A DNA stretch of 64,000 nt, from contig NZ_LMHV01000004.1 in the NCBI RefSeq assembly GCF_001429725.1, positions 63,261 to 127,260 on the forward strand, given 5' to 3'. The position numbers and the translations under genes are program-made. Position 1 is the first letter of the stretch; each line of letters begins with the position of its first letter. Shown here piece after piece: positions 19,220 through 28,508 of this stretch. This DNA is from Rhizobium sp. Root708 (GTDB lineage Bacteria; Pseudomonadota; Alphaproteobacteria; Rhizobiales; Rhizobiaceae). Below the pieces are notes generated by a model. It made no database searches. It saw nothing but the letters and a program-made list of their open reading frames with translations, and had not been told where the DNA came from.

Positions 19220-20631
19220 AAATGCCGAAAGCCATCGGGCTCGTCCATTTCATCGGTATCGGTGGCATTGGAATGAGCGGTATCGCCGAGGTGCTTCACA
19301 ATCTCGGCCATCGTGTGCAGGGCTCCGACCAGGCAGACAGCGCCAATGTGCAGCGCCTGCGGGAAAAGGGTATCGAAGTCTTCGTTGGCCACAAGGCCGA
19401 AAACCTTGGGGATGCCGAGGTCGTCGTCGTTTCGACAGCCATCAAGAAGAGCAATCCCGAACTGATTGCCGCGCGCGAGAAGCTGCTGCCGGTGGTTCGC
19501 CGTGCCGAAATGCTGGCCGAGCTGATGCGCTTCCGCAATGCGATCGCGATCGGCGGCACGCACGGCAAGACCACGACGACATCGCTCGTGGCGACGCTTC
19601 TGGAGGCCGGCGGGCTCGATCCGACCGTGATCAACGGCGGCATCATCAATGCCTACGGCACCAACGCCCGCATGGGCGAGGGCGAGTGGATGGTGGTGGA
19701 GGCCGACGAGTCCGACGGCACCTTCCTCAAGCTTCCCGCCGATGTCGCCGTCATCACCAACATCGATCCCGAGCATCTGGATCATTACGGCAACTTCGAC
19801 GCCGTGCGGGCTGCATTCCGCCAATTCGTCGAGAACGTACCGTTTTACGGTTTTGGCGTGCTCTGCCTTGACCACCCTGAAGTTCAGGCGCTGGTCGGCC
19901 GCATCGAGGACCGCAAGATCGTCACCTACGGTGAAAACCCGCAGGCCGATGTCCGCTTCATGAACGTCCGCATCGATGGTCCGCGTTCGATTTTCGACGT
20001 CGAGATCCGTCGCCGCCGGACCGGTCAGGTGATCAGGCTCGACAATCTCGTCATGCCGATGCCAGGCCGCCACAACATCTCCAATGCCGTCGCCGCGATT
20101 GCTGTGGCCAACCGCCTTGGCATGTCGAGCGAAGATATCGCAAAGGGTCTGGCCTCGTTCGGCGGCGTCAAGCGCCGCTTCACGCTGACAGGCGAGTGGA
20201 ACGGCGTGCAGATCTTCGACGACTACGGTCACCATCCGGTCGAGATCAAGGCGGTGCTTCGGGCCGCGCGCGAAGCCTGCAAGGGACGCGTGATCGCAGT
20301 GCATCAGCCGCATCGCTATTCGCGTCTGGCGAGCCTTTTCGAAGAATTCGCCGCCTGCTTCAACGATGCCGACAGCATTTTCCTCGCTCCCGTCTATGCG
20401 GCAGGCGAGGAGCCGATCGAGGGCGTAAACTCGGAAGCGCTTGTTTCGCGGATCAAATCCGCGGGACATCGCGACGCGCGTTTCCTCGCTTCGCCGGAAC
20501 TCTTGCCGCAAATGGTCGCGGAGATTGCAAAGCCGGGGGATTTTGTGGTTCTGTTGGGGGCTGGGAGCATCACTTACTGGGCGGCTGCGCTGCCCCAACA
20601 ATTGGAAAGCCTTTCGGGAATATCTGCATGA
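19216..20631 (+). CDS. murC: UDP-N-acetylmuramate-L-alanine ligase
   Basis: A 471-aa Mur ligase catalysing addition of L-alanine to UDP-MurNAc, the first step of stem-peptide assembly. Features in order: N-terminal [20 protein letters not shown] loop [10 protein letters not shown] (112-121), [10 protein letters not shown], and the C-terminal [10 protein letters not shown] followed by QPHRYSR. The gene overlaps murG upstream and murB downstream, each by 4 bp, so murG-murC-murB form a coupled unit. Confidence 0.97.
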   Translation: MKMPKAIGLVHFIGIGGIGMSGIAEVLHNLGHRVQGSDQADSANVQRLREKGIEVFVGHKAENLGDAEVVVVSTAIKKSNPELIAAREKLLPVVRRAEMLAELMRFRNAIAIGGTHGKTTTTSLVATLLEAGGLDPTVINGGIINAYGTNARMGEGEWMVVEADESDGTFLKLPADVAVITNIDPEHLDHYGNFDAVRAAFRQFVENVPFYGFGVLCLDHPEVQALVGRIEDRKIVTYGENPQADVRFMNVRIDGPRSIFDVEIRRRRTGQVIRLDNLVMPMPGRHNISNAVAAIAVANRLGMSSEDIAKGLASFGGVKRRFTLTGEWNGVQIFDDYGHHPVEIKAVLRAAREACKGRVIAVHQPHRYSRLASLFEEFAACFNDADSIFLAPVYAAGEEPIEGVNSEALVSRIKSAGHRDARFLASPELLPQMVAEIAKPGDFVVLLGAGSITYWAAALPQQLESLSGISA

Positions 20632-21602
20632 AACAGGTGAATGGGGAAAAGCTTCTTGCGTCGCTCGGCGACGGCGTAAAGGATATCCGCGGACGGATTA
20701 CGCCGGATGCGCCGATGGACCGGGTCACATGGTTTCATGCCGGTGGCCTTGCGGAGCTGATGTTTCAGCCGCACGATGAAGACGACCTCATCGCCTTCCT
20801 GAAGATTTTGCCGGCCGAAGTGCCGCTGACGGTCGTCGGCGTGGGCTCGAACATCCTTGTCCGCGATGGCGGCATTCCGGGCGTGGTGCTGCGGCTCTCG
20901 GCAAAGGGCTTCGGCTCCGTCGAGCTCGCCGGTGAAAACCGTATTCGTGCCGGCGCGATCTGCCCGGACAAATACGTCGCGGCCATGGCGATGGACAACG
21001 GCATCGGCGGTTTCCATTTCTACTACGGGATTCCGGGTAGCATCGGCGGCGCTGCGCGCATGAATGCCGGCGCGAACGGCGGCGAAACGCGCGAACGGGT
21101 GGTCGAAGTTACCGCCATCGATCGGGCCGGAAACCGGCATGTCCTGTCGAATGCCGATATGGGCTACGCCTATCGCCATTCGTCTGCTGCAAGCGACCTG
21201 ATTTTCACCTCCGTGCTGTTCGAAGGCTATGCCGAGGACCGCGCGAAGATCCGCGCCGAGATGGATGCCGTCCGCAACCATCGGGAGACGGTTCAGCCGA
21301 TTCGTGAAAAGACCGGTGGCTCGACCTTCAAGAACCCTGAAGGTCATTCTGCCTGGAAGCTTATCGATGAAGCTGGATGCCGTGGTCTTGTGATCGGCGG
21401 CGCGCAGATGTCGTCGCTGCACTGCAACTTCATGATCAACAACGGTCAGGCGACCGGATACGATCTCGAATATCTTGGCGAGCAGGTTCGCCGCGAGGTG
21501 TTCGAGAAGTCCGGCATCAAGCTGGAGTGGGAAATCAAGCGTCTCGGCGTCTTCATGCCGGGCCGCGAAGTGCGCCCCTTCCACGGCGTTGCCAGCGAGT
21601 GA
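20628..21602 (+). CDS. murB: UDP-N-acetylenolpyruvoylglucosamine reductase
   Basis: A 324-aa FAD enzyme that reduces UDP-GlcNAc-enolpyruvate to UDP-MurNAc with NADPH. Motifs seen: WFHAGGLAE near residue 30, [13 protein letters not shown] in the FAD domain, [16 protein letters not shown], and GSTFKNPEG with the catalytic serine. The frame is open upstream through murC, but the ATG at 20628 (overlapping the murC stop) gives the standard family length. It is the last gene of the first dcw block and converges with the next gene after 3 bp. Confidence 0.96.
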   Translation: MKQVNGEKLLASLGDGVKDIRGRITPDAPMDRVTWFHAGGLAELMFQPHDEDDLIAFLKILPAEVPLTVVGVGSNILVRDGGIPGVVLRLSAKGFGSVELAGENRIRAGAICPDKYVAAMAMDNGIGGFHFYYGIPGSIGGAARMNAGANGGETRERVVEVTAIDRAGNRHVLSNADMGYAYRHSSAASDLIFTSVLFEGYAEDRAKIRAEMDAVRNHRETVQPIREKTGGSTFKNPEGHSAWKLIDEAGCRGLVIGGAQMSSLHCNFMINNGQATGYDLEYLGEQVRREVFEKSGIKLEWEIKRLGVFMPGREVRPFHGVASE

Positions 21603-21605
21603 TCA

Positions 21606-22703
21606 TCAGGCGAAGCGTTTGCTGAAGGCCGTCGAAAAGGTGACGCCGCCGCTGCTATCGATAGCTTCGCCGATCGCCACATCCATCGTGTTACTCGTGA
21701 CCCGCACGAGGCAGAAGCCGCCCATGAAGGCGGCTTTTGCTTTGAACACGTCCAGCGCACCGACCTTGTAGGCCATCGGCGTGTCGTGCTCGTGGCCGTG
21801 AAAGATGCCGATAACGTTGTAGCCTTCGAGGGTTGCGATCAATTCCTGACGTTCTGATTCACCCCACCAGTGGGGCGCGCCGCTTCCCGTGAGGTTGAAG
21901 GTCTTCTTGTCGGGATCCCAGCGTTCCAGCGAGAACTGGTCCCAGCCATAATGCTGGAAGATCACCACCGGGCGTCCGTCCGATGCGTAGGTTTTGAGAT
22001 CGCGCTTCATCCAGTCGAGGCTGCTGGCGGTTCCCTTGGTGTCGTCGCCGCCATAGCGCTGAGCCTGTATGAGGTGCAGGCCGCCCCAGTTCCACGAGTA
22101 GTTGTCGGAGGCTTCGTCGTAATTGTCGACAGGCACAAGCGGCTTGAAGAAGACGCTTGGCTTGTGGTTCATCTGCACGTAGTCGCGCAGCTCGTCGCGG
22201 TACCAATCCGTCTGCGGCGGGCGCCCGTCCTGGTCGAGGTCGTGATTGCCGAGACCGACATAGACGGGGAAATGGACCTGGTCCGCGCCGCGCCCCTGCT
22301 GGTAGCGGTGCGAGAACTGCATCAGCTGCGATCCTTCCGCAAACTCGGCTGTCTGTCCGCCGCCATCGTCGGTGACGTCACCGCAGACGATGACGCCGTG
22401 CGGCCTGGCGATCGGCTGACCGGCGAGCGTCATCCCGGTCGGCTTTCCCGATATCTCAGCTGGCCATGTCTGATGGTGGATGCTGTTGAGCGCGAGGATG
22501 TGGTGCAGGAGATTTGCGTCCGTCTTGCCTTGCTCCTGGCAGTTCGGGCTCAGTCCATCTCCGAAGCGGCAGGCATGGACGTCGTTGATGACGAGGAAGG
22601 TGACATCGACCGCAGGGAAGGTCGCCGCTCTCGATAACGACGGCAGCGCCATCGCAAATCCGGCGCCCATTCCTTGGCTCAGCAGCGATCGTCGCGTCAG
22701 CAT
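21606..22703 (-). CDS. Secreted metallophosphoesterase (calcineurin-like)
   Basis: A 365-aa protein with an N-terminal signal. The MLTRRSLLSQG start has a twin-arginine pair and a hydrophobic h-region ending near SRAATF, so Tat or Sec export to the periplasm is likely. Metallophosphoesterase motifs are present: DVHAC (variant of DxH), CGDVTDDGG (GDxxD), GLGNHD (GNHD), then FQHYGWDQF and IFHGHEHD. The substrate is unknown. A strong GGAGGAAAAAGG precedes ATG 22703, favoured over an upstream in-frame start at 22760. It lies in opposite orientation inside the dcw region. Confidence 0.85.
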   Translation of the reverse strand: MLTRRSLLSQGMGAGFAMALPSLSRAATFPAVDVTFLVINDVHACRFGDGLSPNCQEQGKTDANLLHHILALNSIHHQTWPAEISGKPTGMTLAGQPIARPHGVIVCGDVTDDGGGQTAEFAEGSQLMQFSHRYQQGRGADQVHFPVYVGLGNHDLDQDGRPPQTDWYRDELRDYVQMNHKPSVFFKPLVPVDNYDEASDNYSWNWGGLHLIQAQRYGGDDTKGTASSLDWMKRDLKTYASDGRPVVIFQHYGWDQFSLERWDPDKKTFNLTGSGAPHWWGESERQELIATLEGYNVIGIFHGHEHDTPMAYKVGALDVFKAKAAFMGGFCLVRVTSNTMDVAIGEAIDSSGGVTFSTAFSKRFA

Positions 22704-22756
22704 TCCTTTTTCCTCCGTTCCGCGAGAACTTAGGCGCCAGGCGTTAACAGACAACA

Positions 22757-22792
22757 ACAAAAAAGGCCGCGGCAGTGTGCTGCCGCGGCCCT
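22757..22792 (-). terminator. Rho-independent terminator of the MHS transporter gene
   Basis: A perfect 10-bp stem GGCCGCGGCA / TGCCGCGGCC (22765-22774 with 22781-22790) is followed on the minus strand by a run of T. It separates the transporter gene from the metallophosphoesterase gene, so the latter has its own promoter or relies on read-through. Confidence 0.85.
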
Positions 22793-22811
22793 TGATTGAT
22801 GTGTTGCGGGA

Positions 22812-24116
22812 TCAGACTTCGTCGCGGCGCGAAGCCAGGATGCAGATGAGCGTGATCACAGCCGAAAGGCCGAGATAGTAGCCGACATACTGCATGCCGT
22901 AGTTCGCCTGCAGCCAAGTGGCGATATAGGGCGCGAGCGAGGCGCCGAAGATGCCGGCAAGGTTGAAGGTAATCGAGGAGCCGGTATAGCGAACCGCGGT
23001 CGGGAAGGGCGCGGCAAGGGCGGTGCCGATCAGACCGTAGGTCATGCCCATCAGCGCCATCGCGACGATGGCGAAAACGACGATGCTGCCTTCGCCGCCG
23101 GTCATCAGGCCAGGCAGGAAGAAGGAGAAGACGCCGATCAGCACGGTGGTGACGATCAGGACCTCACGACGACCGAAGCGCTCGGCAAGCTTACCGACCA
23201 GCGGAATGAAGATACCGAAGGCAATCGAACCGACGATCTGGATTTCCAGCGCATCGAGGAACGGGATCTTCAGAACCTTGACGTTGTAGGACAGGAGATA
23301 GGCCGAGCCGATGTAGAACAGCACGAAGGTGGCGAGCGCCACGAAAGTGCCGAGGAACAGGCTGCGCTTGTGCTTGCGGAAGAGTTCGGCAACCGGAACA
23401 GCAACGCGCTCCTGCTTGTCGATCGTCTTCTGGAAATCGGGTGTCTCGGTGATCGAGAGACGAACCCAGAGGCCGATGGCAATCAGCAGGATCGAGGAGA
23501 TGAACGGTACGCGCCAGCCCCAGCTCAGCAGCGCTTCCTGGGACATGACCTGCAGCAGCAGCCAGAAGATGCCCGAGGACAGGAATAGGCCGACCGGAGC
23601 GCCAAGCTGCGGGAACATGCCGTACCAGCTGCGCTTGCCTTCCGGCGCGTTCTCCGTCGCGAGCAACACGGCGCCGCCCCATTCTCCGCCGAGGCCGAAG
23701 CCCTGGCCGAAGCGGCAAAGTGCCAGCAGCAAAGGCGCGAGGACGCCGATCGAATTGTAGGACGGCAGCAGGCCGATCACCACCGTGGAGATCCCCATGG
23801 TCAGCAGAGCGGCAACGAGCGTCGTCTTGCGGCCGATCCGGTCGCCGAAGTGGCCGAAGACCACGGCGCCCAGCGGACGGGCAAAGAAGGCGATCGAGAA
23901 GGTCGCGAAGGATGCAAGCAGCGCGGTCGTCGGATCGCTGTTCGGGAAGAACAGCGTCGGGAAAACCAGGACGGCGGCGGTTGCATAAACGTAGAAATCG
24001 AAGAATTCGATCGTGGTGCCGACGAGGCTCGCGATCAGAACACGCGCCGGCGAGTTGACTTGCGCATTGTTCGATGAGGCGGGAGTCGGCGATACTCTGG
24101 ATATCGCGTCTGACAT
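22812..24116 (-). CDS. MFS transporter, metabolite:H+ symporter (MHS) family
   Basis: A 434-aa twelve-helix permease. GTTIEFFDFYVY in helix 1 and GHFGDRIGRKTT after helix 2 are hallmarks of the MHS branch (ProP, ShiA, KgtP, CitA relatives), which import compatible solutes, shikimate, dicarboxylates or citrate with protons. The substrate cannot be decided from sequence. Two nearby ATGs (24122 and 24116) are possible; 24116 has a better-spaced TTGGA. Further upstream codons read without a good start. It is divergent from aqpZ, sharing a roughly 220-bp AT-rich promoter region. Confidence 0.88.
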   Translation of the reverse strand: MSDAISRVSPTPASSNNAQVNSPARVLIASLVGTTIEFFDFYVYATAAVLVFPTLFFPNSDPTTALLASFATFSIAFFARPLGAVVFGHFGDRIGRKTTLVAALLTMGISTVVIGLLPSYNSIGVLAPLLLALCRFGQGFGLGGEWGGAVLLATENAPEGKRSWYGMFPQLGAPVGLFLSSGIFWLLLQVMSQEALLSWGWRVPFISSILLIAIGLWVRLSITETPDFQKTIDKQERVAVPVAELFRKHKRSLFLGTFVALATFVLFYIGSAYLLSYNVKVLKIPFLDALEIQIVGSIAFGIFIPLVGKLAERFGRREVLIVTTVLIGVFSFFLPGLMTGGEGSIVVFAIVAMALMGMTYGLIGTALAAPFPTAVRYTGSSITFNLAGIFGASLAPYIATWLQANYGMQYVGYYLGLSAVITLICILASRRDEV

Positions 24117-24333
24117 TTTCATTCCAATCGGGATTGTAAGGATGCCCCGGGAGGCAGCGTCGGCTCTTAACGCAATTTTAATTCGGCGCAAATGGCTATT
24201 GCGTAACAAACGGAAAAAACATTAGCAGGCTTGGTATTTTTCGCCCGTGCTGCTGTTGCAGCGCATTCGCTTGACCAGAATCAATATCTAGCGGATTTCT
24301 CATAAACGCTCTGGTTGAGAGCAGGAGGGAAAT

Positions 24334-25020
24334 ATGCAGAAAAGTCTTATTGCAGAATTTCTTGGTACTTTTTGGCTTGTTTTCGGTGGTTGCGGCAGTG
24401 CGGTTCTTGCCGCGGCATTCCCTGAACTTGGCATCGGTTTCGTTGGCGTCGCGTTTGCGTTCGGTCTGACTGTCCTCACCATGGCCTATGCTGTCGGCGG
24501 CATATCTGGCGGGCATTTCAATCCGGCGGTAACGCTCGGACTGACGGTCGCGGGCAGATTTCCCAAGGGGCATTTGCTTCCCTACATCATTGTGCAGGTC
24601 GCCGGGGCGATCGTCGCGGCCGGCGTTCTCTACATTGTCGCAAGTGGCAAGGCGGGTTTCGAATTGGGTGGTTTTGCCGCGAACGGTTATGGGGAACATT
24701 CACCCGGCGGCTACTCGCTGATTTCGGCTCTCGTCATCGAAGTGCTGCTCAGCCTGTTTTTCATCTTCATCATTCTGGGCGCCACCAGCGGCAGCGTCCC
24801 GGCCGGATTTGCGCCGATTGCCATCGGGCTGGCTTTGACGCTCATTCATCTTATCTCGATTCCCGTCACCAACACCTCCGTCAATCCGGCGCGGTCCACC
24901 GGGCAGGCTCTCTTTGTCGGCGGGTGGGCTCTACAGCAATTGTGGCTCTTCTGGGTGGCTCCGCTTATCGGCGGCGCTCTTGGCGGAATCGTCTGGAAAG
25001 CGGTCGAGAACAAGAGCTAG
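24334..25020 (+). CDS. aqpZ: Aquaporin Z
   Basis: A 228-aa MIP-family water channel with six membrane helices and two half-helix NPA motifs: [12 protein letters not shown] (about residue 66) and [11 protein letters not shown] (about 183). The ARSTG context, with R after NPA, and the His-containing selectivity region point to a water-selective AqpZ rather than a glycerol facilitator. AGGAGGG stands before the ATG. It may help osmotic adaptation. It lies within the region inserted between murB and ddl and ends in a strong terminator. Confidence 0.93.
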   Translation: MQKSLIAEFLGTFWLVFGGCGSAVLAAAFPELGIGFVGVAFAFGLTVLTMAYAVGGISGGHFNPAVTLGLTVAGRFPKGHLLPYIIVQVAGAIVAAGVLYIVASGKAGFELGGFAANGYGEHSPGGYSLISALVIEVLLSLFFIFIILGATSGSVPAGFAPIAIGLALTLIHLISIPVTNTSVNPARSTGQALFVGGWALQQLWLFWVAPLIGGALGGIVWKAVENKS

Positions 25021-25048
25021 CGGTCAACTGCTATCGTCATCGGTTTCA

Positions 25049-25080
25049 CCCCGCATCGGCCGTCCGATGCGGGGTTTTTA
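25049..25080 (+). terminator. Rho-independent terminator after aqpZ
   Basis: CCCCGCATCGG (25049-25059) pairs perfectly with CCGATGCGGGG (25064-25074) around a 4-nt loop, followed by TTTTT. It isolates aqpZ from the downstream ddl-ftsQAZ transcription unit. Confidence 0.92.
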
Positions 25081-25144
25081 CATGCCAGCGACCCGCTCGA
25101 CCCGATCCCTGTCTGGCCCTTTCGGAGCTCCGCCGTGAGATGAA

Positions 25145-25174
25145 GTTAACGAAAGTAAACGCTTCGTTAACCAT
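25145..25174 (+). promoter_or_regulatory. Inverted repeat with TTAACCAT upstream of ddl
   Basis: GTTAACGAA (25145-25153) is repeated inverted as TTCGTTAAC (25163-25171), and the right arm continues as TTAACCAT, a perfect CtrA half-site core. The site lies about 105 bp before the ddl start, in the only sizeable promoter region for ddl-ftsQAZ. Binding by CtrA or another dimeric regulator is inference. Confidence 0.45.
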
Positions 25175-25277
25175 AATGCTGCTCTAATACACGCATTCCA
25201 AGCGAGCCGGATTCGGCAGGAAACAAGCTTGGTGCAAGCATCGCATTCCAGAGTGCCAGTAATTTTTGGGGGTACCT

Positions 25278-26204
25278 ATGAGTCGCAACCACGTCGCTGT
25301 CCTGATGGGCGGATTTTCCTCGGAGAGGCCGGTCAGCCTTTCGTCGGGGATGGCGTGCGCGGATGCGCTTGAGGCTGAAGGGTTCCAAGTCACGCGGATT
25401 GACGTTGATCGCGACGTCTCGGCGAAGCTCTCGGCCCTGCGTCCCGATGTGGTCTTCAATGCGCTGCACGGACCCTTCGGTGAGGACGGCACGATCCAGG
25501 GCATCCTGGAATATCTCGAGATTCCCTATACGCATTCGGGCGTTCTCGCTTCGGCGCTGGCGATGGACAAGGCCAAGGCAAAGGGCGTTGCCGCCGCTGC
25601 CGGCATCCCGGTGGCGCTGTCTCAGGTCATTAATCGATTCGCCTTTCCGGCCGATCACCCGATGAAGCCGCCTTACGTCGTTAAGCCGGTGCGCGAGGGG
25701 TCGAGCTTCGGTGTAGTCATCGTTCAGGAGGATCAGACTCATCCGCCGCAGGTCATCGGCTCTCCCGAGTGGCGCTACGGCGAAGAGGTTCTCGTCGAGC
25801 GTTACATTCATGGGCGTGAGCTGACGTGCGGTGTGATGGGCGATCAGGTGCTCGGTGTCACCGAGATCGTTCCGCTCGGCCACGGCTTCTATGACTACGA
25901 CGCCAAGTACGTTGCGGGTGGCTCAAAACACGTCATTCCGGCGGAAATTTCACCGAATATTTACCAAAAAATACAATCATTGGCATTAAGGGCGCATCAA
26001 GCGATTGGTTGCCGTGGGGTTAGTCGGTCCGACTTTCGTTACGACGATCGCTTCTCCGAGGATGGCGAGCTCATCTGGCTGGAAATCAACACTCAGCCGG
26101 GTATGACGCCAACGTCTCTGGTGCCTGAAATGGCCGGATATGCCGGTTACTCGTTCGGTGAATTTCTCCGGTGGATGGTGGAGGACGCTTCTTGTTCTCG
26201 GTGA
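25278..26204 (+). CDS. ddl: D-alanine-D-alanine ligase
   Basis: A 308-aa ATP-grasp enzyme making the D-Ala-D-Ala dipeptide used by MurF. N-terminal [42 protein letters not shown] and the C-terminal ARSDFRYD-like [12 protein letters not shown] and [14 protein letters not shown] motifs are diagnostic. ATG 25278 follows GGGGG; a TTG 12 bp upstream is in frame but less well placed. The 3' end overlaps the start of ftsQ. It opens the second block of the dcw cluster. Confidence 0.95.
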   Translation: MSRNHVAVLMGGFSSERPVSLSSGMACADALEAEGFQVTRIDVDRDVSAKLSALRPDVVFNALHGPFGEDGTIQGILEYLEIPYTHSGVLASALAMDKAKAKGVAAAAGIPVALSQVINRFAFPADHPMKPPYVVKPVREGSSFGVVIVQEDQTHPPQVIGSPEWRYGEEVLVERYIHGRELTCGVMGDQVLGVTEIVPLGHGFYDYDAKYVAGGSKHVIPAEISPNIYQKIQSLALRAHQAIGCRGVSRSDFRYDDRFSEDGELIWLEINTQPGMTPTSLVPEMAGYAGYSFGEFLRWMVEDASCSR

Positions 26205-27124
26205 CGGTCAAAAGAGTGGGGCGGCCCAGCCATCGCGTGGAGCCCGCGTATCCCGAAGGTGATGGGCGCATGGTCCTGCCGCGGCCCCTTCGTCGCGTCG
26301 TGCGCTTCCTTGTCAGCCTCGGTAGCGGCCGCATCCATATTCCGGCTCATGTCGGCACCGTATCGGCTTTGGCGTTCCTGTCCGCGACGGGTCTCTACGG
26401 CATGTCCCTCGGCGGTCACACCGAGGCCGTCGCGCAGGCGACGACCACGGCTGCCGGTTTTGCTATCGAGGATGTGAAGGTTTCCGGCAACTCCGAAACT
26501 TCCGAGATCGATATTCTCCAGCTCATCGGGCTCGACGGTACGACGTCGCTCGTTGCCCTCGATGTCGACGCCGCGCGCCAGAAGATCGCGAAGCTTCCCT
26601 GGGTCGAGAGCGTCGAGATTCGCAAGGTTTACCCGAAGACGATCGAGGTGAAGCTGAAAGAGCGTGCGGCTTACGCGATCTGGCAGCACGGCACGGAATT
26701 GTCCCTGGTCGAGAAGGGTGGGGCGGTCATCGCGCCGCTTCGCGACAACAAGTTCTCGCAGTTGCCGCTGGTCGTTGGCCGAGGTGCCGAGGTTGCGGCC
26801 GTTTCGCTCGAGGACGAGTTCTCGAAGTGGCCGGATATCAAGGCGCGCGTGAAGGCCTACGTCTGGGTCTCCGGTCGTCGCTGGGATCTGCACATGGACA
26901 ACGGCATCGTGGTCAAGCTGCCTGAAGACGAGATCGATCTCGCGCTCGCCCGCCTCTCGAAGTTCGTGAAAGAACAGGACCTTCTCGATCGCGATATCGC
27001 GGCGGTCGACCTTCGTCTTTCCGATCGCACTGCAATTCAATTGACGCCAGAGGCGATGGCCCGGCGTCAGCTGGTCCTCGATCAACGCACCAAAGATTTG
27101 AAGAAGGCGGGGCAGAATATATGA
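26192..27124 (+). CDS. ftsQ: Cell division protein FtsQ
   Basis: About 310 aa, a single-pass inner-membrane protein that recruits FtsL/FtsB to the septum. Layout: basic cytoplasmic segment, membrane helix ([20 protein letters not shown]), POTRA domain beginning [16 protein letters not shown], then the beta domain with [21 protein letters not shown]. The start is uncertain. TTG 26192 has GGTGGAGGA about 7 nt upstream and yields MFSVTVKRV, so it is chosen; GTG 26171 and GTG 26201 are alternatives. It overlaps ddl by 13 bp with this start and overlaps ftsA by 4 bp. Confidence 0.9.
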   Translation: MFSVTVKRVGRPSHRVEPAYPEGDGRMVLPRPLRRVVRFLVSLGSGRIHIPAHVGTVSALAFLSATGLYGMSLGGHTEAVAQATTTAAGFAIEDVKVSGNSETSEIDILQLIGLDGTTSLVALDVDAARQKIAKLPWVESVEIRKVYPKTIEVKLKERAAYAIWQHGTELSLVEKGGAVIAPLRDNKFSQLPLVVGRGAEVAAVSLEDEFSKWPDIKARVKAYVWVSGRRWDLHMDNGIVVKLPEDEIDLALARLSKFVKEQDLLDRDIAAVDLRLSDRTAIQLTPEAMARRQLVLDQRTKDLKKAGQNI

Positions 27125-28452
27125 GCTTGTTCGGTTCATCCCATTTCGGATTGCCGCGCCTGAAGCCGCTTTCGTCGAAGCGGTCGCATGTCGTTTCCGT
27201 GCTTGATATCGGGTCGACGAAAGTCGTCTGCATGATCGGACGGCTGACGCCTCGCGAAGAGAGCCAGGTTCTTCCGGGCCGCACGCACAACATCGAAATC
27301 ATCGGCATCGGCCATCAGCGTTCGCGCGGTATCAAGACCGGAGCGATCTCGGACCTCGATGCCCTCGAAAGCGTCATCCGTCTCGCTGTCGATGCCGCCG
27401 AACGTATGGCTGGGCTTACGGTCGAAAGCCTGATCGTTAACGTCACGGCCGGTCGTCTCACCAGCGACATCTACACCGCGACCATCGATCTCGGTGGTCA
27501 GGAAGTCGAACTGAACGACCTGAAGAAGGTTCTCTCCGCAGCTTGCCAGCAGTCGCTGCGTCAGGACCGTGCGGTTCTTCATTCGCTTGCCACCGGCTTC
27601 TCGCTCGATGGCGAGCGAGGCATCCGCGATCCGTTGTCCATGTACGGTGATGTGCTCGGCGTCGACATGCATGTCGTGACGGCAGAGCGTACGGCTCTCA
27701 AGAATCTCGAGCTCAGCGTCAATCGCGCGCATCTCTCGGTCGAGGGCATCGTCGCGACGCCTTACGCTTCCGGTCTTGCCGCTCTCGTCGACGATGAAGT
27801 CGAGCTCGGTTGCGCCGCAATCGACATGGGCGGCGGCACGACGACGATCTCGGTCTTTGCCGAAGGCAAGCTGGTGCATACGGATGCTGTCAGCCTTGGC
27901 GGTCATCATGTGACGACCGATCTGGCGCGTGGTCTTTCGACCCGCATCGAAGACGCGGAGCGCCTGAAGGTGGTTCACGCTTCGGCTATGCCGAACTCTT
28001 CCGATGAGCGCGAACTGATCTCGATCCCGCCGATCGGCGAGGACGACCGTGACCTGCCGACGCAGGTGCCGCGTGCGCTGGTTTCGCGCATCGTCAGCGC
28101 CCGCATCGAAGAAACAATGGAATTGATTCGCGACCGGATCCAGCGCTCGGGCTTCAGCCCGATCGTCGGAAAGCGTGTCGTGCTGACGGGTGGCGCAAGC
28201 CAGCTGACCGGCCTTGCCGACGTCGCACGCCGCATCCTGGCCCGCAATGTCAGAATCGGTCGTCCGATGGGTGTGTCGGGTCTTCCGACCGCTGCGAAGG
28301 GCCCGGCCTTTTCGACGGCAGTCGGCCTGATGATCTATCCGCAGGTCGCGGACATGGAAACACATGCGTCACAGAGCGGTCTGCTCATGTCGCTTGGCGG
28401 AAATACCAGCCGCATTGCCCGAATGGGCCAGTGGCTGAAGGAAAGCTTCTAG
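27121..28452 (+). CDS. ftsA: Cell division protein FtsA
   Basis: A 443-aa actin-like ATPase that tethers FtsZ to the membrane. The phosphate-1 region VSVLDIGSTKVVCMIG, the insertion of the 1C domain, the phosphate-2 CAAIDMGGGTTTISVF, and VVLTGGASQLTGL are all present. The C-terminus, RIARMGQWLKESF, is the amphipathic helix that inserts into the inner membrane. The start overlaps the ftsQ stop (ATGA), and ftsZ follows after 56 bp with its own strong ribosome binding site. Confidence 0.97.
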   Translation: MSLFGSSHFGLPRLKPLSSKRSHVVSVLDIGSTKVVCMIGRLTPREESQVLPGRTHNIEIIGIGHQRSRGIKTGAISDLDALESVIRLAVDAAERMAGLTVESLIVNVTAGRLTSDIYTATIDLGGQEVELNDLKKVLSAACQQSLRQDRAVLHSLATGFSLDGERGIRDPLSMYGDVLGVDMHVVTAERTALKNLELSVNRAHLSVEGIVATPYASGLAALVDDEVELGCAAIDMGGGTTTISVFAEGKLVHTDAVSLGGHHVTTDLARGLSTRIEDAERLKVVHASAMPNSSDERELISIPPIGEDDRDLPTQVPRALVSRIVSARIEETMELIRDRIQRSGFSPIVGKRVVLTGGASQLTGLADVARRILARNVRIGRPMGVSGLPTAAKGPAFSTAVGLMIYPQVADMETHASQSGLLMSLGGNTSRIARMGQWLKESF

Positions 28453-28508
28453 AGATTTAATGAATTGGCCGGCGTGGCGATGCGGCCATAAGGAGAAGGA
28501 ACGGTACC

